From NCBI GenBank assembly GCA_019843655.1, contig JACDQD010000009.1, positions 2,793,204-2,857,203 on the forward strand: a DNA stretch of 64,000 bases, in the 5' to 3' direction. The position numbers were made by a program, and so were the translations under genes. How positions within the stretch are numbered: position 1 is the first letter of the stretch; each line of letters begins with the position of its first letter. This DNA comes from Lethocerus indicus. Its lineage: Eukaryota > Arthropoda > Insecta > Hemiptera > Belostomatidae. Of the stretch, positions 48,214 to 58,849 are shown piece by piece. The notes beneath the pieces are model-generated. The model saw only the letters and a list, made by a program, of their open reading frames with translations. It had not been told where the DNA came from and made no database searches.

Positions 48214-48396
48214 ATTGATAAGATGTATTTTGGGCTGGAGTTCTTCAAGAGGGTAATCGAAAATTTGCAGGAAAAGTGGCCGGAGAGTTGTCGATAATAT
48301 TGGTGAATATATAGTAGATTAATAATTAAAGTTTCTTTTTTAGCAAAATAAAAAATGAATTCCAAAGTCAAAATGTTGATTACTTTTGGGTACCCC
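48214..48396 (+). mobile_element. short mariner derivative, second copy, left end missing
   Basis: From ttgataagatgtatttt onward it matches 35692-35877, through the transposase C-terminal codons (EFFKRVIENLQEKW, then a frameshift) to the same terminal text gggtacccc, followed by TA. It lacks the left TIR. Confidence 0.8.
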
Positions 48397-49149
48397 TAAT
48401 ATATCGAGATTTCTTTATAAGACCTAATGGGATTTGATTCATGAAATATTACAAATTTAAAGACAGCCGTAAGATCCAAAGCATTAAATGTGTGTTCACT
48501 CAATTTCGAATACCAGAAAGCGCGAGAAAGCGCAGGAAGATGTCGAGAAACCGCGAGCGGAGGTAGGAACTCGCAAGAACCCAGTCTTATAACTGCCTGA
48601 GTATATCATATATTTAGCGGAATAACGATATTTGTATCTCATTTGAATTTCAGCCCGTATTTTTAAGTTTATCCGAGGCTTTCCCTCCCGACCGGGTCTG
48701 CAAACAGAGTCCTTTACGCTCTGTATAAGCACACAGTTCGGCTGGTCTTCAAGGCAAACATAAAGTGCTTGGTTTCTAAGTAAACGTATTTAACAAAAAA
48801 TAAAGAACACCGAGAAGCCATTTCCGACCTTTAAACATTCGGACGCGGCTTTAGGGCGCAGTAATAAAAATCTACGATTAAGAACAACTTTTAAGCGGGC
48901 GATAAAGTGTCGGGGGATTATTAAATTCAGCTCAAGTACGCGTTGGGGGGCGGGGGAAGGAGGAGAAAGGGGAAGGGTCCTGAAAGCGCACAAAGCTAGC
49001 ATAAGCCACAACTTTCCTCGCCCCGAAAGTCTACGTTAGCAGCAATAACTTTGGCCAAGAACAGTTTCTCTTAGCTCCAAAAGCTTAGTTTCAATAACGT
49101 TGAATTGTACTTCGTGACGCCTGTAGTCCAGAAATCCAGTCCATTCCTG

Positions 49150-49151
<2 letters not shown>
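48397..49151. other. gene-free stretch
   Basis: Frames 48732-48496 and 49011-48790 (minus) are unassigned. Confidence 0.45.

Positions 49152-49195
<44 letters not shown>
49152..49195 (+). repeat. AT dinucleotide microsatellite
   Basis: Twenty-two uninterrupted AT units. The Ile-Tyr run in the minus-strand frame comes from it. Confidence 0.97.
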
Positions 49196-49198
<3 letters not shown>

Positions 49199-49572
49199 TC
49201 ACGGATTTATTATGGAGAATTATAAAATGTTCACATATATTGTGAAATATAAAACCCGATAGCGGTAGACAAGTTATCGTAACCCGTAATGTTGTTTCCC
49301 CACGTTGTGTACTCACGTGCACCTGCCACAAGTGTTTGTCCACCGCGATAATAGCACGGTTAACTTGTTTTTAGGCTTTAAGAATAATTTCGAAGTGAAC
49401 CAATTCTATTTCCATTCAGTTTCAAACTGCGATTAGTTCGAACAATATATTTGAAATAAATATAAAATTTAAAGTGCACTTAAGGTAGCGCCCGAGATGT
49501 TCCTGTTACTCGCCGTATCCAGTAGCATAGAACATCTAAAGGTCTAATTTATAATCGCAGTTTTTATTACAG

Positions 49573-49621
49573 AGGCCCCACTCGGTAATAAATTTATCCA
49601 CATTTTGGATTTCCTCAAGGG
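49573..49621 (+). CDS. candidate 49-nt exon
   Basis: An acceptor (cagtttttattacag) ends at 49572 and a gtaagt donor starts at 49622. In one frame the segment reads APLGNKFIHILDFLKG; a second frame (RPHSVINLSTFWISSR) is also open. It cannot directly follow 20280-20327, since that junction would give TGA. Length and phase alone do not exclude chance. Confidence 0.2.
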
Positions 49622-50590
49622 GTAAGTAACAAAGCATCGTAAAAGGAGACGTTTTCTAATTTATAATTGAAGTACATTTTCGTACGCCACCGGGTTTAGA
49701 ACAATTTGGAATTTTCATCAGTCTAATTTTCCGTCAATTGCAAATTTCAACCGCTCAAGAGAGCGGATCCGGTGAACTCCGGTATACTCATTAGAATTCA
49801 GTTCGCCAGTTTGTTACTGAACAACTGCTTCCCGTTCTAAACCGAAGTTATAAGGCCGCCCCTACCAAGAATGGAAGTGGCGAGATGCCCAAATGGAAAG
49901 AGAGTAGGCCCCGGGGAAGCGGAGTTATTGAAGCGGAATTCTCGGTCTAGCGACTGGAGAAGTGTGCTATAGTTTAGTAACTTAAGGGAAATATAAGCCC
50001 TAATAACTAAGTATATAACTGTTCTAAGAACGGTTTGTTTAAGGAGAAGTTACTAAAAAAAAAATGATATCAATAATTTACGCAAATTTACTTTAAATTC
50101 ATCTTGGACGACGTTACGATTGGACTTCGTATGTTACAGTTCGCCAAGGAATGTTTCAAACCCTTAAACAATTATTTTGCAGGACAGACTATTTACGATT
50201 AGTAGTTGTTTTTCTGTTGTTGTTTTCTGCAATTATACACTGAATACGGACGGTAGAGATAACGGAACTGCGAGCGTAACGACATAACGGGCGGGCGGGG
50301 CAAAAAGAAGTTACGTGGGTCAAATTGTAATAAGAACTTATACGGCTGAATGGAAATTATTACGCAACGATATCGCGCAATAAAGGGAACATATTTAATA
50401 TGATCGACGATATTTCATAATTGGAATGCAAATCCATGTAAAAAAACTGGGTCAAACGGTGGGACATCTGTCTTATGAAATATAATCGTAAAATAATATA
50501 CAGTAATAACCGAAGTATACAATTCATAAGCGTATGGATTTTAATACTATAAAAACCGAGATAAAAAAAAACAGTTATTTTTAGAATATC
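49622..50590. other. gene-free AT-rich stretch
   Basis: No supportable gene or repeat. Confidence 0.5.
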
Positions 50591-50654
50591 ATGAATGGCA
50601 CAGTTAATTATTCAGTCCCGATTTAAAAACAGATAAATATCGGGCAAAAAAAGT

Positions 50655-50810
50655 GGCCCAAAAATGCGGTTTCTATGTCCGAAAATGGCATTTTTAGACG
50701 CAAAAATGCGGTTTTTGCCCAAAAAAACGTAATCGCTAATAAATTTTAATGTCCCCTCGGAGGGGACGAATTACGATGTCCCACGAGAGGGGACAACCGA
50801 GTGCAAAGGG
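50655..50810 (-). mobile_element. piggyBac-type MITE end with subterminal hairpins
   Basis: The right edge, read on the minus strand, is TTAA (50811-50814) followed by ccctttgcactcgg, a common piggyBac-MITE end. Just inside lie two palindromes: 50751-50767 (gtcccctcggaggggac, perfect) and 50778-50794 (gtcccacgagaggggac). Beyond these is a repeated aaaaatgcggttt text (50674 and 50703). I cannot find the opposite TIR, so the left boundary is a guess. Confidence 0.5.
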
Positions 50811-51769
50811 TTAACATTCTCATCGTACACGAACCCTCTGAATCCAATTTCGGTGGACAAGTTGAAAAAGTAATACACAGAATAGGGCAGATTTAAAAAG
50901 ACATATTCAATTTTGTTTGTGATCGGCCAAAGCGCCAAAGGCCCCCGAAAACTGTAGTCAAAGGGCTCGAAGCCGAAATCGGACTGAGGTGTACTTTAAT
51001 TCAGTAAACCGTGATTAAGTTCGGGGCCTGGAATATGATTAACACCTGCCGCTGAAAGCCCGGCGCCGCAATATCCCCAGCCCTTTTGAACGGTCCCATT
51101 TTGGAATGGTTCCGTGAATTACTTTTGGGTAAATGGTAAATATAATTTGCACACCAAGTGAGGACTGATTAAAAATATTGAAACAACTTTTACAAAAAAT
51201 TCGGATTCTGAATTAGCCGATCCGAAGCCTCTTACCAATTCGTCTCCTACATAGGGACAGAAATTATAATAGATGCCAAATTCTTTTAGTAAAAGGAATA
51301 GCGAAAGTAAATAATCTCGAGTTTGTATTACACAATTCTAACGGTATTTTAGCGTCACGTTTGCAATAATAAATTTATCCCATGTTTCGGACTAGTTCAC
51401 TCACTTTAATTGATCGGAGGCATGCAGAAGGGAAGGTCACGTCCAAGAGAAAATTATACAACAGGCGTAGTCGGTATGTGCTCCCGGTTCAAAGTATCGG
51501 ACATAAATGTAAATATCAATAAGGAGCAAAAAATGAGTTGTGGACAGTTGGATCCAGATAGCATTGTACGGCGGAGAAGTGGCACGTCGGAGCCGGATAG
51601 GGACGAGAATATACGTTCGGAATAAATTACGCTCACAATTGATGGCCGGTAATGGACATGTGAAGCTCTGAGGCGACATTGACTTCACTGCCTTTCACTC
51701 CCGGTGCAATTATAAGGCCCCGGAATTTGTTTCGCAGACACGGCGTAAAGTAAACAAGAAAGGTCTGGA

Positions 51770-51960
51770 AACAGTCGGCAGGTGAGATTTTCGGCTAGAC
51801 CGGGCTCAAGACCCTACCGACACAAGTGCTACTGAAGGCAAAAGACGAAAACAGCGACAGGAGGCAGAAGTTCGAGAAAATTGCGATATGCAAAATATTC
51901 GCATACCACAAGACCAGGCAGTATTGAGAGCGACAATTTCGCGAGTGCTACTCAGGAAAG
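51770..51960. repeat. rearranged fragments of the hammerhead-bearing repeat
   Basis: The text gtgctactgaaggcaaaagacgaa (51825-51848) is a shortened core. cagcgacaggaggcagaa follows the usual tail. ccaggcagtattgagagcga (51915-51934) is segment A in reverse. The order fits a decayed inverted copy. Confidence 0.5.
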
Positions 51961-53463
51961 AGAATGAAATAATCGTGAAACTACAAACAGGTATCCCAAT
52001 CTAGAATATTTCCGGAGCTTATAAGCACTACCCAGTGTTTGTTACTTAGGCCCAATTCCGGCAATGTGGCCTGAAGCATTCAACAACTTAATTCACGATG
52101 CAAAACCCTATCATAAAATCCGTGTTAAAATGCGGGAAAGCTGAGAAAAATTTCCGTTTTCGTTGATATAAGGCGACGGGGTTATAACTGTGAATTTTAG
52201 CAATATTTCAGTGGTAAATAGAAACTGTTTATCACTTGAGAAAAATCAGCTGATTTAAAAAACTCGAACACACACAATGTAAACGCATTTAAGAATAATA
52301 CCATATTATATAAGAAAATACTGCTTATCAATTTTCCGGGCAAAAGCAGTTCGGCTGCGGCATACTTCATAAATCGAGATAGCGAGAAACTGCAATCAAT
52401 TTATAGCTGTCGTCCGATATAAATAACAACGCTGGGCGGTGATTCAATCGACGGGGGGGGGACCCATTAAATTTATTATTTATTAATGCAAAGCGCCCGT
52501 TTCGCGGTCGGACGAATCGTGAGGAACGCGGCTCGCAATGAGGAAGGCCGCTGAGTCGATGAGTCAGAAAGTGCTCACGGAACTTATTGTTCAATCGTGG
52601 GCCGTACGGAAAACAGAGTGGGGACAATTCAACGGTGGCGAGAATACTCCTCGTTAGCGCTAACGAGTGATCGTCATTAAAACGGATAGGCGTCGTTAAT
52701 TAGAAATGAGATGCCGGGTCGGAAAGAAGAATAAAGGAAAATAATATAGTTCGCGGTGTTTCCTGGTTTGAATTTGAATTGCGCAACTACCGAAGAGCAG
52801 TTGGAAAATGAGAAAGACATTGAGCAGGCAAGCAGGAAGGAACATTAGCCGAATAACTTTTGGCTTTTAATTGTCCTTTCGTATTCCAACCATCGCCAGT
52901 GTAATAATACTATTTTGATATAATTTTATTTAATTGTATTTCCAAATTCACCGTACTCTAATATTTTAGTATTCTGTAGCATCCGATGCACTTATAGTAC
53001 AAATTATTTAGATCGCTATAAAGATGGTAATACAATTATAATTGTAAAAGTAGTTTTGTAAAGACCGATTAATTCGTAGAAGTCACGTTTTGGATAATTC
53101 TACCATAATCTAACTGAACCTTTACATAACTCTATGCATGAATTAGTGTATCCACTCGCAGAAACAAGACTCACAAGTTACATATTACAGAATCTAAAAA
53201 ATTACCCAACCGTTATACGCTAAACAGCCATAAGGAATTCACGTTCAAGGATTTAATACAGGTCGAATTCCTCTTATCTAATACTCGTTATTACTTTATT
53301 AGTTTCGCTACAATTGCGCAATCACTGTCTCCTACTTCTTTCCGATAATTCCGATGTTCAATCGAAACTTTTGCCGGTTCCCCCATAAGGAAGTGTGCCA
53401 CTATATTAGGAAAAAACAATGAGATATTAACAGGTTTACGAAAATATAGATAATACTGTAGAT
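51961..53463. other. gene-free stretch
   Basis: A poly-G run of 9 lies at 52453-52461. The frame 52627-52367 (minus) is unassigned. Confidence 0.45.
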
Positions 53464-53540
53464 TTGTGGTGTTTCTGTCCACCAGCGAGAGGAGACAGAA
53501 ACACCACAAGCCTACGGTATTCCAACCCCTCGCAGACCAC
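53464..53540 (+). repeat. hairpin remnant of the hammerhead-bearing repeat
   Basis: The 16-bp perfect arms ttgtggtgtttctgtc (53464-53479) and its complement (53494-53509) surround accagcgagaggag. They are followed by ggtattccaacccctcgcag and accacaaaa. The same tail follows the palindrome at 46720. It is a head-to-head pair reduced to its outermost part. Confidence 0.65.
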
Positions 53541-54242
53541 AAAATAGGTATGTTAAAAAAGATAATACCACTAATTCGAATACAATGAGCTGTAGATAAA
53601 ACATAACAATTATGCTATGTTTTGCGTTCGCTCATTTATTTGTAATAGAATCACTCGAGTTATTTTCTGTCTCCAAATGCCTATTTTGGCCCAACATAAA
53701 CTCTGGTATTATTTTCTAAATGGCTCCAACAACGTCGGAAACACTAATGAAGTCTCCCAACTCGTAACTAACACGAACCTTCAATTAACACTGTGTTTTC
53801 CTGTTGAAAGTAGGGTTTTCGCCGTGTCCTTTAATCGGTTCTGACGTACACTTACGACAGTTGACTTAACATAATTTCAAAATAAGCCCGTCCCATTTAT
53901 TTGTCGACTGAGCATAACTTGTTTCGAGTGTTCCTCCTGAACTCCCGAAGTTCTACGCTTCTCACATTAAGTAGACCATCGCGTCTCGACATCGCGGAGA
54001 CCCAATTCATCCAATGAGAATCGCCCCCCCCCCGCTCTTCTTCACGAGAAACAGTTATGACGACCGTTTTGAGAGAGATAAGTGCGAATTCCCACACGCC
54101 AGATTCCATTTGTGACCGCTAAGGAACGTTGAGCAAGCCGATGGACAGACTTTACCTATTTTCCAGCTTGTAGCAGTTCACATTTCAGCCGTGGCCGAGA
54201 ACACTTTGTTTTCACTTTAAACCTTCAGTTAATTTCTGTTAA

Positions 54243-54452
54243 CCCTCTATGGGCTGAATTTTTATTTTTAAAAAATCAGCAATTATAAACCTATATATGC
54301 CAATGAAAAAAAATTGATATTGATATTGGTTGTCTTGACAACGTTATAGGATTAAGATTTATCCGCCATCTCACGAAAAAACCTATAATTATTTGGTAAA
54401 ATCTCGATAAATTGAAATGTGACCTAAAAGTTATACTGGCCCATAGAAAATC
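54243..54452 (+). mobile_element. piggyBac-type TTAA MITE, copy 2
   Basis: TTAA (54239-54242) is followed by ccctctatgggc. The right end has tggcccatag and then diverges. The interior is the reverse complement of 12430-12656 along most of its length (aacgttataggattaagatt, atttggtaaaatctcgataa). Confidence 0.85.
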
Positions 54453-55127
54453 ACAAAATATTTTGTCGGGTCTGTACCAAAAAAATCCGATTTGAACACG
54501 TTACCTTCGGGAAATACCCCACAGACCGCTAGGCATTAGTCGAAAATTATATTTTTTTTAAACTGAAGAAGATGCAGTTTTTAATGCCACGACCTGGAAA
54601 AATCGAAACAGTAAGCCAGCAAGCCCATCATTAAGCGAGAGTATGTTTCTTCTGTGTTTTGTTTAAAAAAGCAGCGTTTGTAAGTTACAAAAATAAGTTT
54701 GAACTTAGGTTTTCCACTCCGAAAAACCGAGACTGAATTACTTCGGATTAAGCTCAACCCAACTTAATCAAATACAACAGTTGCACGAATAGACGGTAAT
54801 GAGTGGAGATAAAGATTTAGCCGTTAGGTCGGTATAATACCATTAAGGTAATGGCCACCGTTTCCGAACCAACTGTTGTTGCCTATTCAAGTCGTAATTA
54901 TAGCGCAGCAATAGTTTTTTCTCCTTTCTTTCTTCCGCAGTGTAAATAACTAAATAGTATAATGGAATCATTGGGGTAGGTTGAATGCAGTTGAAGGGCC
55001 TCAGCAAAATATTTAGCGCCATTTTCATTATTGCTTACATTCAAACAATTTGAGGGAATATGTTTTCGATTTTAGGATACGAAATATCCATGATAACTCA
55101 GGTCTTAGGAGCTGAATGGATTATATA

Positions 55128-55831
55128 GGGTGTCCCAAAATTAACGCAAGATTTGAATTAAATAAAAACACGGGTTATGTATGGAATAACACATCGGGCA
55201 AATGGCCTCCACGGCTTTGCCGGGACATACCACTCTTTTGTCGAAATTTTCCACGACCATTTTGCATAAATGCGGCTGAATTTCGTTGATGCGGCGTTGA
55301 ATTTCCTCCTTCGATACACGCGCGGTTGCGGGCTTGATGGCGTAGACCTTTGACTTCGAATAACCCCATAAAAAGAGATCAAATGGTGTCAAATCACACG
55401 ATCTGGGGGAGAGAGAGTAAACGGTCAGGAAATATCTCGTGCAGTAATTGAATTGTTTCACGGGCTGTAAGGGGCATGTGGCACCGTCTTGTTGAAACCA
55501 CACGTCATCCACATCAATATCATCCAGTTTAAGTAGAAAGAACTGTTATCGTGTCGCGATATCGAGCACCAGTAACATTAACCGTTTGACCAGTTTCATT
55601 TTCGTCCATTTTCAGGCCCAAAATCCGCACCGAACAGTGACACGTTGAGGATGTATTTGTTTTTCGTTAATCGCATGTCGGTTCTCTGAACCCCAAACGC
55701 GGCAATTTTAACGACTAACAAAGCCACTATTCGGACCATATTTTGTACGAAATTGTCGAACTGTGGTTGCCAAACTTTCATTGTTTTTGAAATATTGTTC
55801 AACAATGAAAACACGTTGTTCTATCGTGTAA
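55128..55831 (-). mobile_element. mariner-like element, decayed and cut at its 5' end
   Basis: The 3' terminal text gggtgtcccaaaattaacgc (from 55128) is flanked by TA (55126-55127), as in many mariner-like elements. The left boundary at 55831 is the edge of the palindrome at 55832-56308, so the element's other end was lost or displaced by it. Confidence 0.85.
55175..55826 (-). pseudogene. mariner-like transposase, multiply frameshifted
   Basis: Minus-strand order: TIEQRVFIVEQYFKNNESLA (N-terminal helix-turn-helix, about 55826-55767), then a gap. In shifting frames come an RTDMRLTKNKYIL-like segment and DDVWFQQDGATC with a catalytic Asp (about 55508). SPRSCDLTPFDLFLWGYSKSKVY (about 55420-55355) has the third acidic position. 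RGGHLPDVLFHT lies at the end. Several frameshifts and in-frame stops make it non-functional. The WFQQDGATC and SCDLTP.D.FLWGY motifs distinguish it from the mariner at 5700. Confidence 0.85.
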
Positions 55832-56308
55832 CACTGTCACTTTCACATGTACTGTAATGTTTGTCATTATGTCAGTCGTTTATATATACGTGTTCTGTTA
55901 TTGTTATTGGGGGTTATGTTTGTCTTCGGATTTTGTTAATCCGTTTTCTAGGTATGAGTCAGATTGTCGGAAGGGGGTGAGGGTGGTGTGGTGGTAGGGC
56001 GGGTGTGATCCTTTATTAATTAAACTCTGGGAATTAATTTTCTCATTAAGAAAAACACATAAGAAAAACAACATTATAAATGAGAAAATTAATTCCCAGA
56101 GTGACGGGATATTTACACCTATAATCCTCTTAAAGGATCACACCCGCCCTACCACCACACCACCCCCTTCCGACAATCTGACTCATACCTAGAAAACGGA
56201 TTAACAAAATCCCAAGACAAACATAACCCCCAATAACAATAACAGAACACGTATATATAAACGACTGACATAATGACAAACATTACAGTACAAGTGAAAG
56301 TGACAGTG
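55832..56308. repeat. large palindrome, arms about 216 and 230 bp
   Basis: The left arm (55832-56047) begins cactgtcactttcac. The right arm (56079-56308) is its reverse complement, ending gtgaaagtgacagtg. A 31-nt AT-rich spacer lies between them. Differences include a six-base gain in the left arm near 55979 and a replaced block near 56101-56135. The right arm continues directly into the hammerhead-bearing segment (56295 onward). The arms include gggttatgtttgt and ggtagggcgggtgtgatcct text that occurs nowhere else in the window. I interpret it as inverted terminal repeats of a Penelope-like or similar element inserted into a mariner copy. Confidence 0.8.
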
Positions 56309-56445
56309 CAGTGAGGATGCCCGAAAAACATCCAAAGTGCTAACAGTGACTAACATCGCTACTGAAGAGCGGCCGAAACCGGTCTAGCAAAAGACCAAAC
56401 CAGCAAGAGGAGACAGAAACATCACGAACCTACAGGAGAAATAGT
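56277..56445 (+). repeat. Penelope-like terminal-repeat fragment with damaged core
   Basis: The text gacagtgcagtgaggatgcc, then aacatccaaagtgc, matches 25425-25470. A core follows at 56358-56388: GCTA, CTGAAGA, then GCGGCC, GAAA, ACCGGT, C and TAGC. Six bases of stem II are missing, so the ribozyme fold cannot form. The tail gcaagaggagacagaaacat follows. Confidence 0.65.
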
Positions 56446-56463
56446 TCTTCCACCTGTATACGA

Positions 56464-56670
56464 CTCCGGGGAGATATGAACGAGTTGCCGCGGCGGCTGC
56501 AGCCGGTTGCCCGTTCGGCAGCGGAGGGGACCTTGAGCGGGGCTCCCCCCCCAACGTGCGATTTACATGACTGCCCCCGCCACCAGCACCTGGTGCCCGT
56601 CGCTCATCGCTGGCTCCCACCGCCAGACGACACTTCACCGCCCAACAGTGCACACTTCTTTATTTGGTGA
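56464..56670. other. GC-rich coding-like island, strand uncertain
   Basis: On the plus strand a frame from ATG 56476 (MNELPRRLQPVARSAAEG, ending FFIW before TGA 56668-56670) has mostly G/C third positions; AATAAA follows at 56716. On the minus strand another frame (GSHVNRTLGG, LPNGQPAAAAAATRSYLPGV) ends at a tatacag|gtggaag donor-like site near 56452. No acceptor is convincing for either. One of the two may be a real exon. Confidence 0.25.
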
Positions 56671-58825
56671 CCCTCAAATAAGTCCAACAGTTGTGCCAGT
56701 GATTCTCCCTACCCCAATAAAGTGTTCTCAACTTGAAGATCCACCCTGAGGAATGGAGGTGTATTATTGAGTGAGTAACAGAGATCGACTATAATTAATT
56801 CCCTCATGACCGAACTCAATTTGCAACAGGTTGAAAACTGAACCTTACCATGGGCCTATTTCTGCTGTGTTAGCACTTTACCATTTAAAAAACGAACTCA
56901 ATTCTATATATTTTATATTGTTTTTACATGTACAACAGAATTCAATTTACTATGAATTTCGAAGATTAATTTATAAATTCAGATTACATGTGGCGCCCAC
57001 AATAATCTACATCTAAAAAATTCATCATAAAATGTATAATGTGTAGACAGAAAATATGATTTTTGTAAGCTCTATACGACTAAAATAGATATATTTTATA
57101 CTCTCGTTTGGTCAAGGTTCTTCATTCTACAGACAATGAAATGACAGATCACAGCAATGGTCGATCGTGGAAGAAAAATTCCATGAGATTAGCCTTTTAT
57201 GTAATTTTGAAAGATGCCTTGGATGTGTATATGTATCTGCATTTGGATAAAGTATCAAACTGATTATGACGTCGCAATGAATTTATGAAGTAATTCGAAT
57301 TTTGTTGCTGTCAAAATGCTTCGGTACATTATGAGTGGAGGATACGATGAATGGAGGCAGCGTCGTTTAGGATGGACGGGAATGAACTCGGCCACAATTA
57401 AAGACTTCGCTTCCGTTTCCGGTATCAATTCAAAGCTCGCCTCTTCACTGTGAAGATTTCCTCTTCGAAATTGATCGCGACCAATGTTCGATAAACACGG
57501 ATCGGTCACGGATATTAATTACGGCCCGAGTAAATGACGCTTCTATAACATACACCTGTTAAAACCAATTAGCCGTCGAATGCGGTTAACGGAAGGTTAC
57601 CGCCGATTGCGCAATACGCGTACTAACGAACTCTTCATGTTTTTGCACGCGGGCAGTTTTCGCTCTTATCTCGATTGGGTTTCAATGCCACTAAACGCAA
57701 CCCTTCATGTACGGACATTAGGTTTTCTAAATTTTCCAGATTACGCCAATGGCGTTAGTCAATGTTCATGGAGGCCTCATTGTACCCCGAGAATAGACGG
57801 GCCAATTTACACCTGTTTCAACATTGCTTAGCGTCGATTGTTCACTCGCAGCGTAAAGCTGCATCGTCGGCCCGGGTAATGTTTGCGTTGTTGTCACTAC
57901 TGTTACACTGAGCCATAAAATTCGAGACAAAACGGAGTTGCTCATCGTTGTGAAATACAGACGAGAAAAAGGACATACTTATGGAAGCTGATATTTAACA
58001 AAAATAATAAAGTTTTTTAAACATCACTGGAGACAGAACATCGCTAGAATCTCGGCCGATTTATGAATTGCGTTATTCATCCGTAAGGATTATATTACCC
58101 CGAATTAGCATAAAGAAAACATAATTTATTGAGTTGGATAACGCCGAGATTCGGACTGCCAGAAGAGCGTTTCACACAGTTACATATCCCCCGCTGGTTT
58201 CATCCGTTACATCAGCTCAGGTCTAGTTACATAAGTTTGGCGGGGATTTTCTCATCGGGCACGATAACGAGTGCACGGTTAATTATGCAAACGGACTAAT
58301 TAATTGTATAATCTGTTTTTGGGCTACCGTACGCCGATCTGTATAAGTTACGGGGGCTTTCGGTACAAAACAAAAACTACGGTCGAAAAAGAACAATAGC
58401 ATTGTCGGTCTCCGCGGCAGAAAATGGACCATCGTCGGTATTTTCAAACCGTCCGAAGTGCTTACAGAGGCCAAGTCGAGTGTTCATTATCACGTTTTTT
58501 TATCCGCAATTAACCTTCGCGAAGTTGATTACTGTTTATCGCCGCGGTGACCTATTTTGTCCGTGTACTTTGTGCGCTAGGTAACTCTAGGCTTGTCCGT
58601 ATTAATCCGCTATTGAGACTGGTATTATTACTTTTATTAGAATTTCTAACTTGGGAAGAATTGGATACTAATAAATTGAGATGAATATTATAGCTCAAAA
58701 TCGTATAATTTTAATTCTTTTTAAATATTCCGGTGGATTAAGAATCCGGCGAACAGAACTCTATCCAGTGTCCTCTGGACTCCTTAGAATAGACCTTCAA
58801 GGGCCACTAACTGGGGAGGACGGAA
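56671..58825. other. gene-free stretch
   Basis: An ATG frame 57580-57831 (plus) lacks any recognised domain. No repeats of the families above were seen. Confidence 0.45.
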
Positions 58826-58827
58826 AT

Positions 58828-58846
58828 TAGAAACCGGTCTAGCGCA
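58828..58846 (+). repeat. hammerhead 3'-half fragment
   Basis: The text agaaaccggtctagcgcag carries GAAACCGGTCTAGC, identical to the 3' half of the family core. The 5' half is not present. A similar ggccggtctagcc lies at about 59328. Confidence 0.35.
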
Positions 58847-58849
58847 GAA

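Noticed and set aside
49071..49343. Minus-strand ORF with an Ile-Tyr repeat
   Set aside because: The repeat is the AT microsatellite read through; the remaining sequence is not protein-like.
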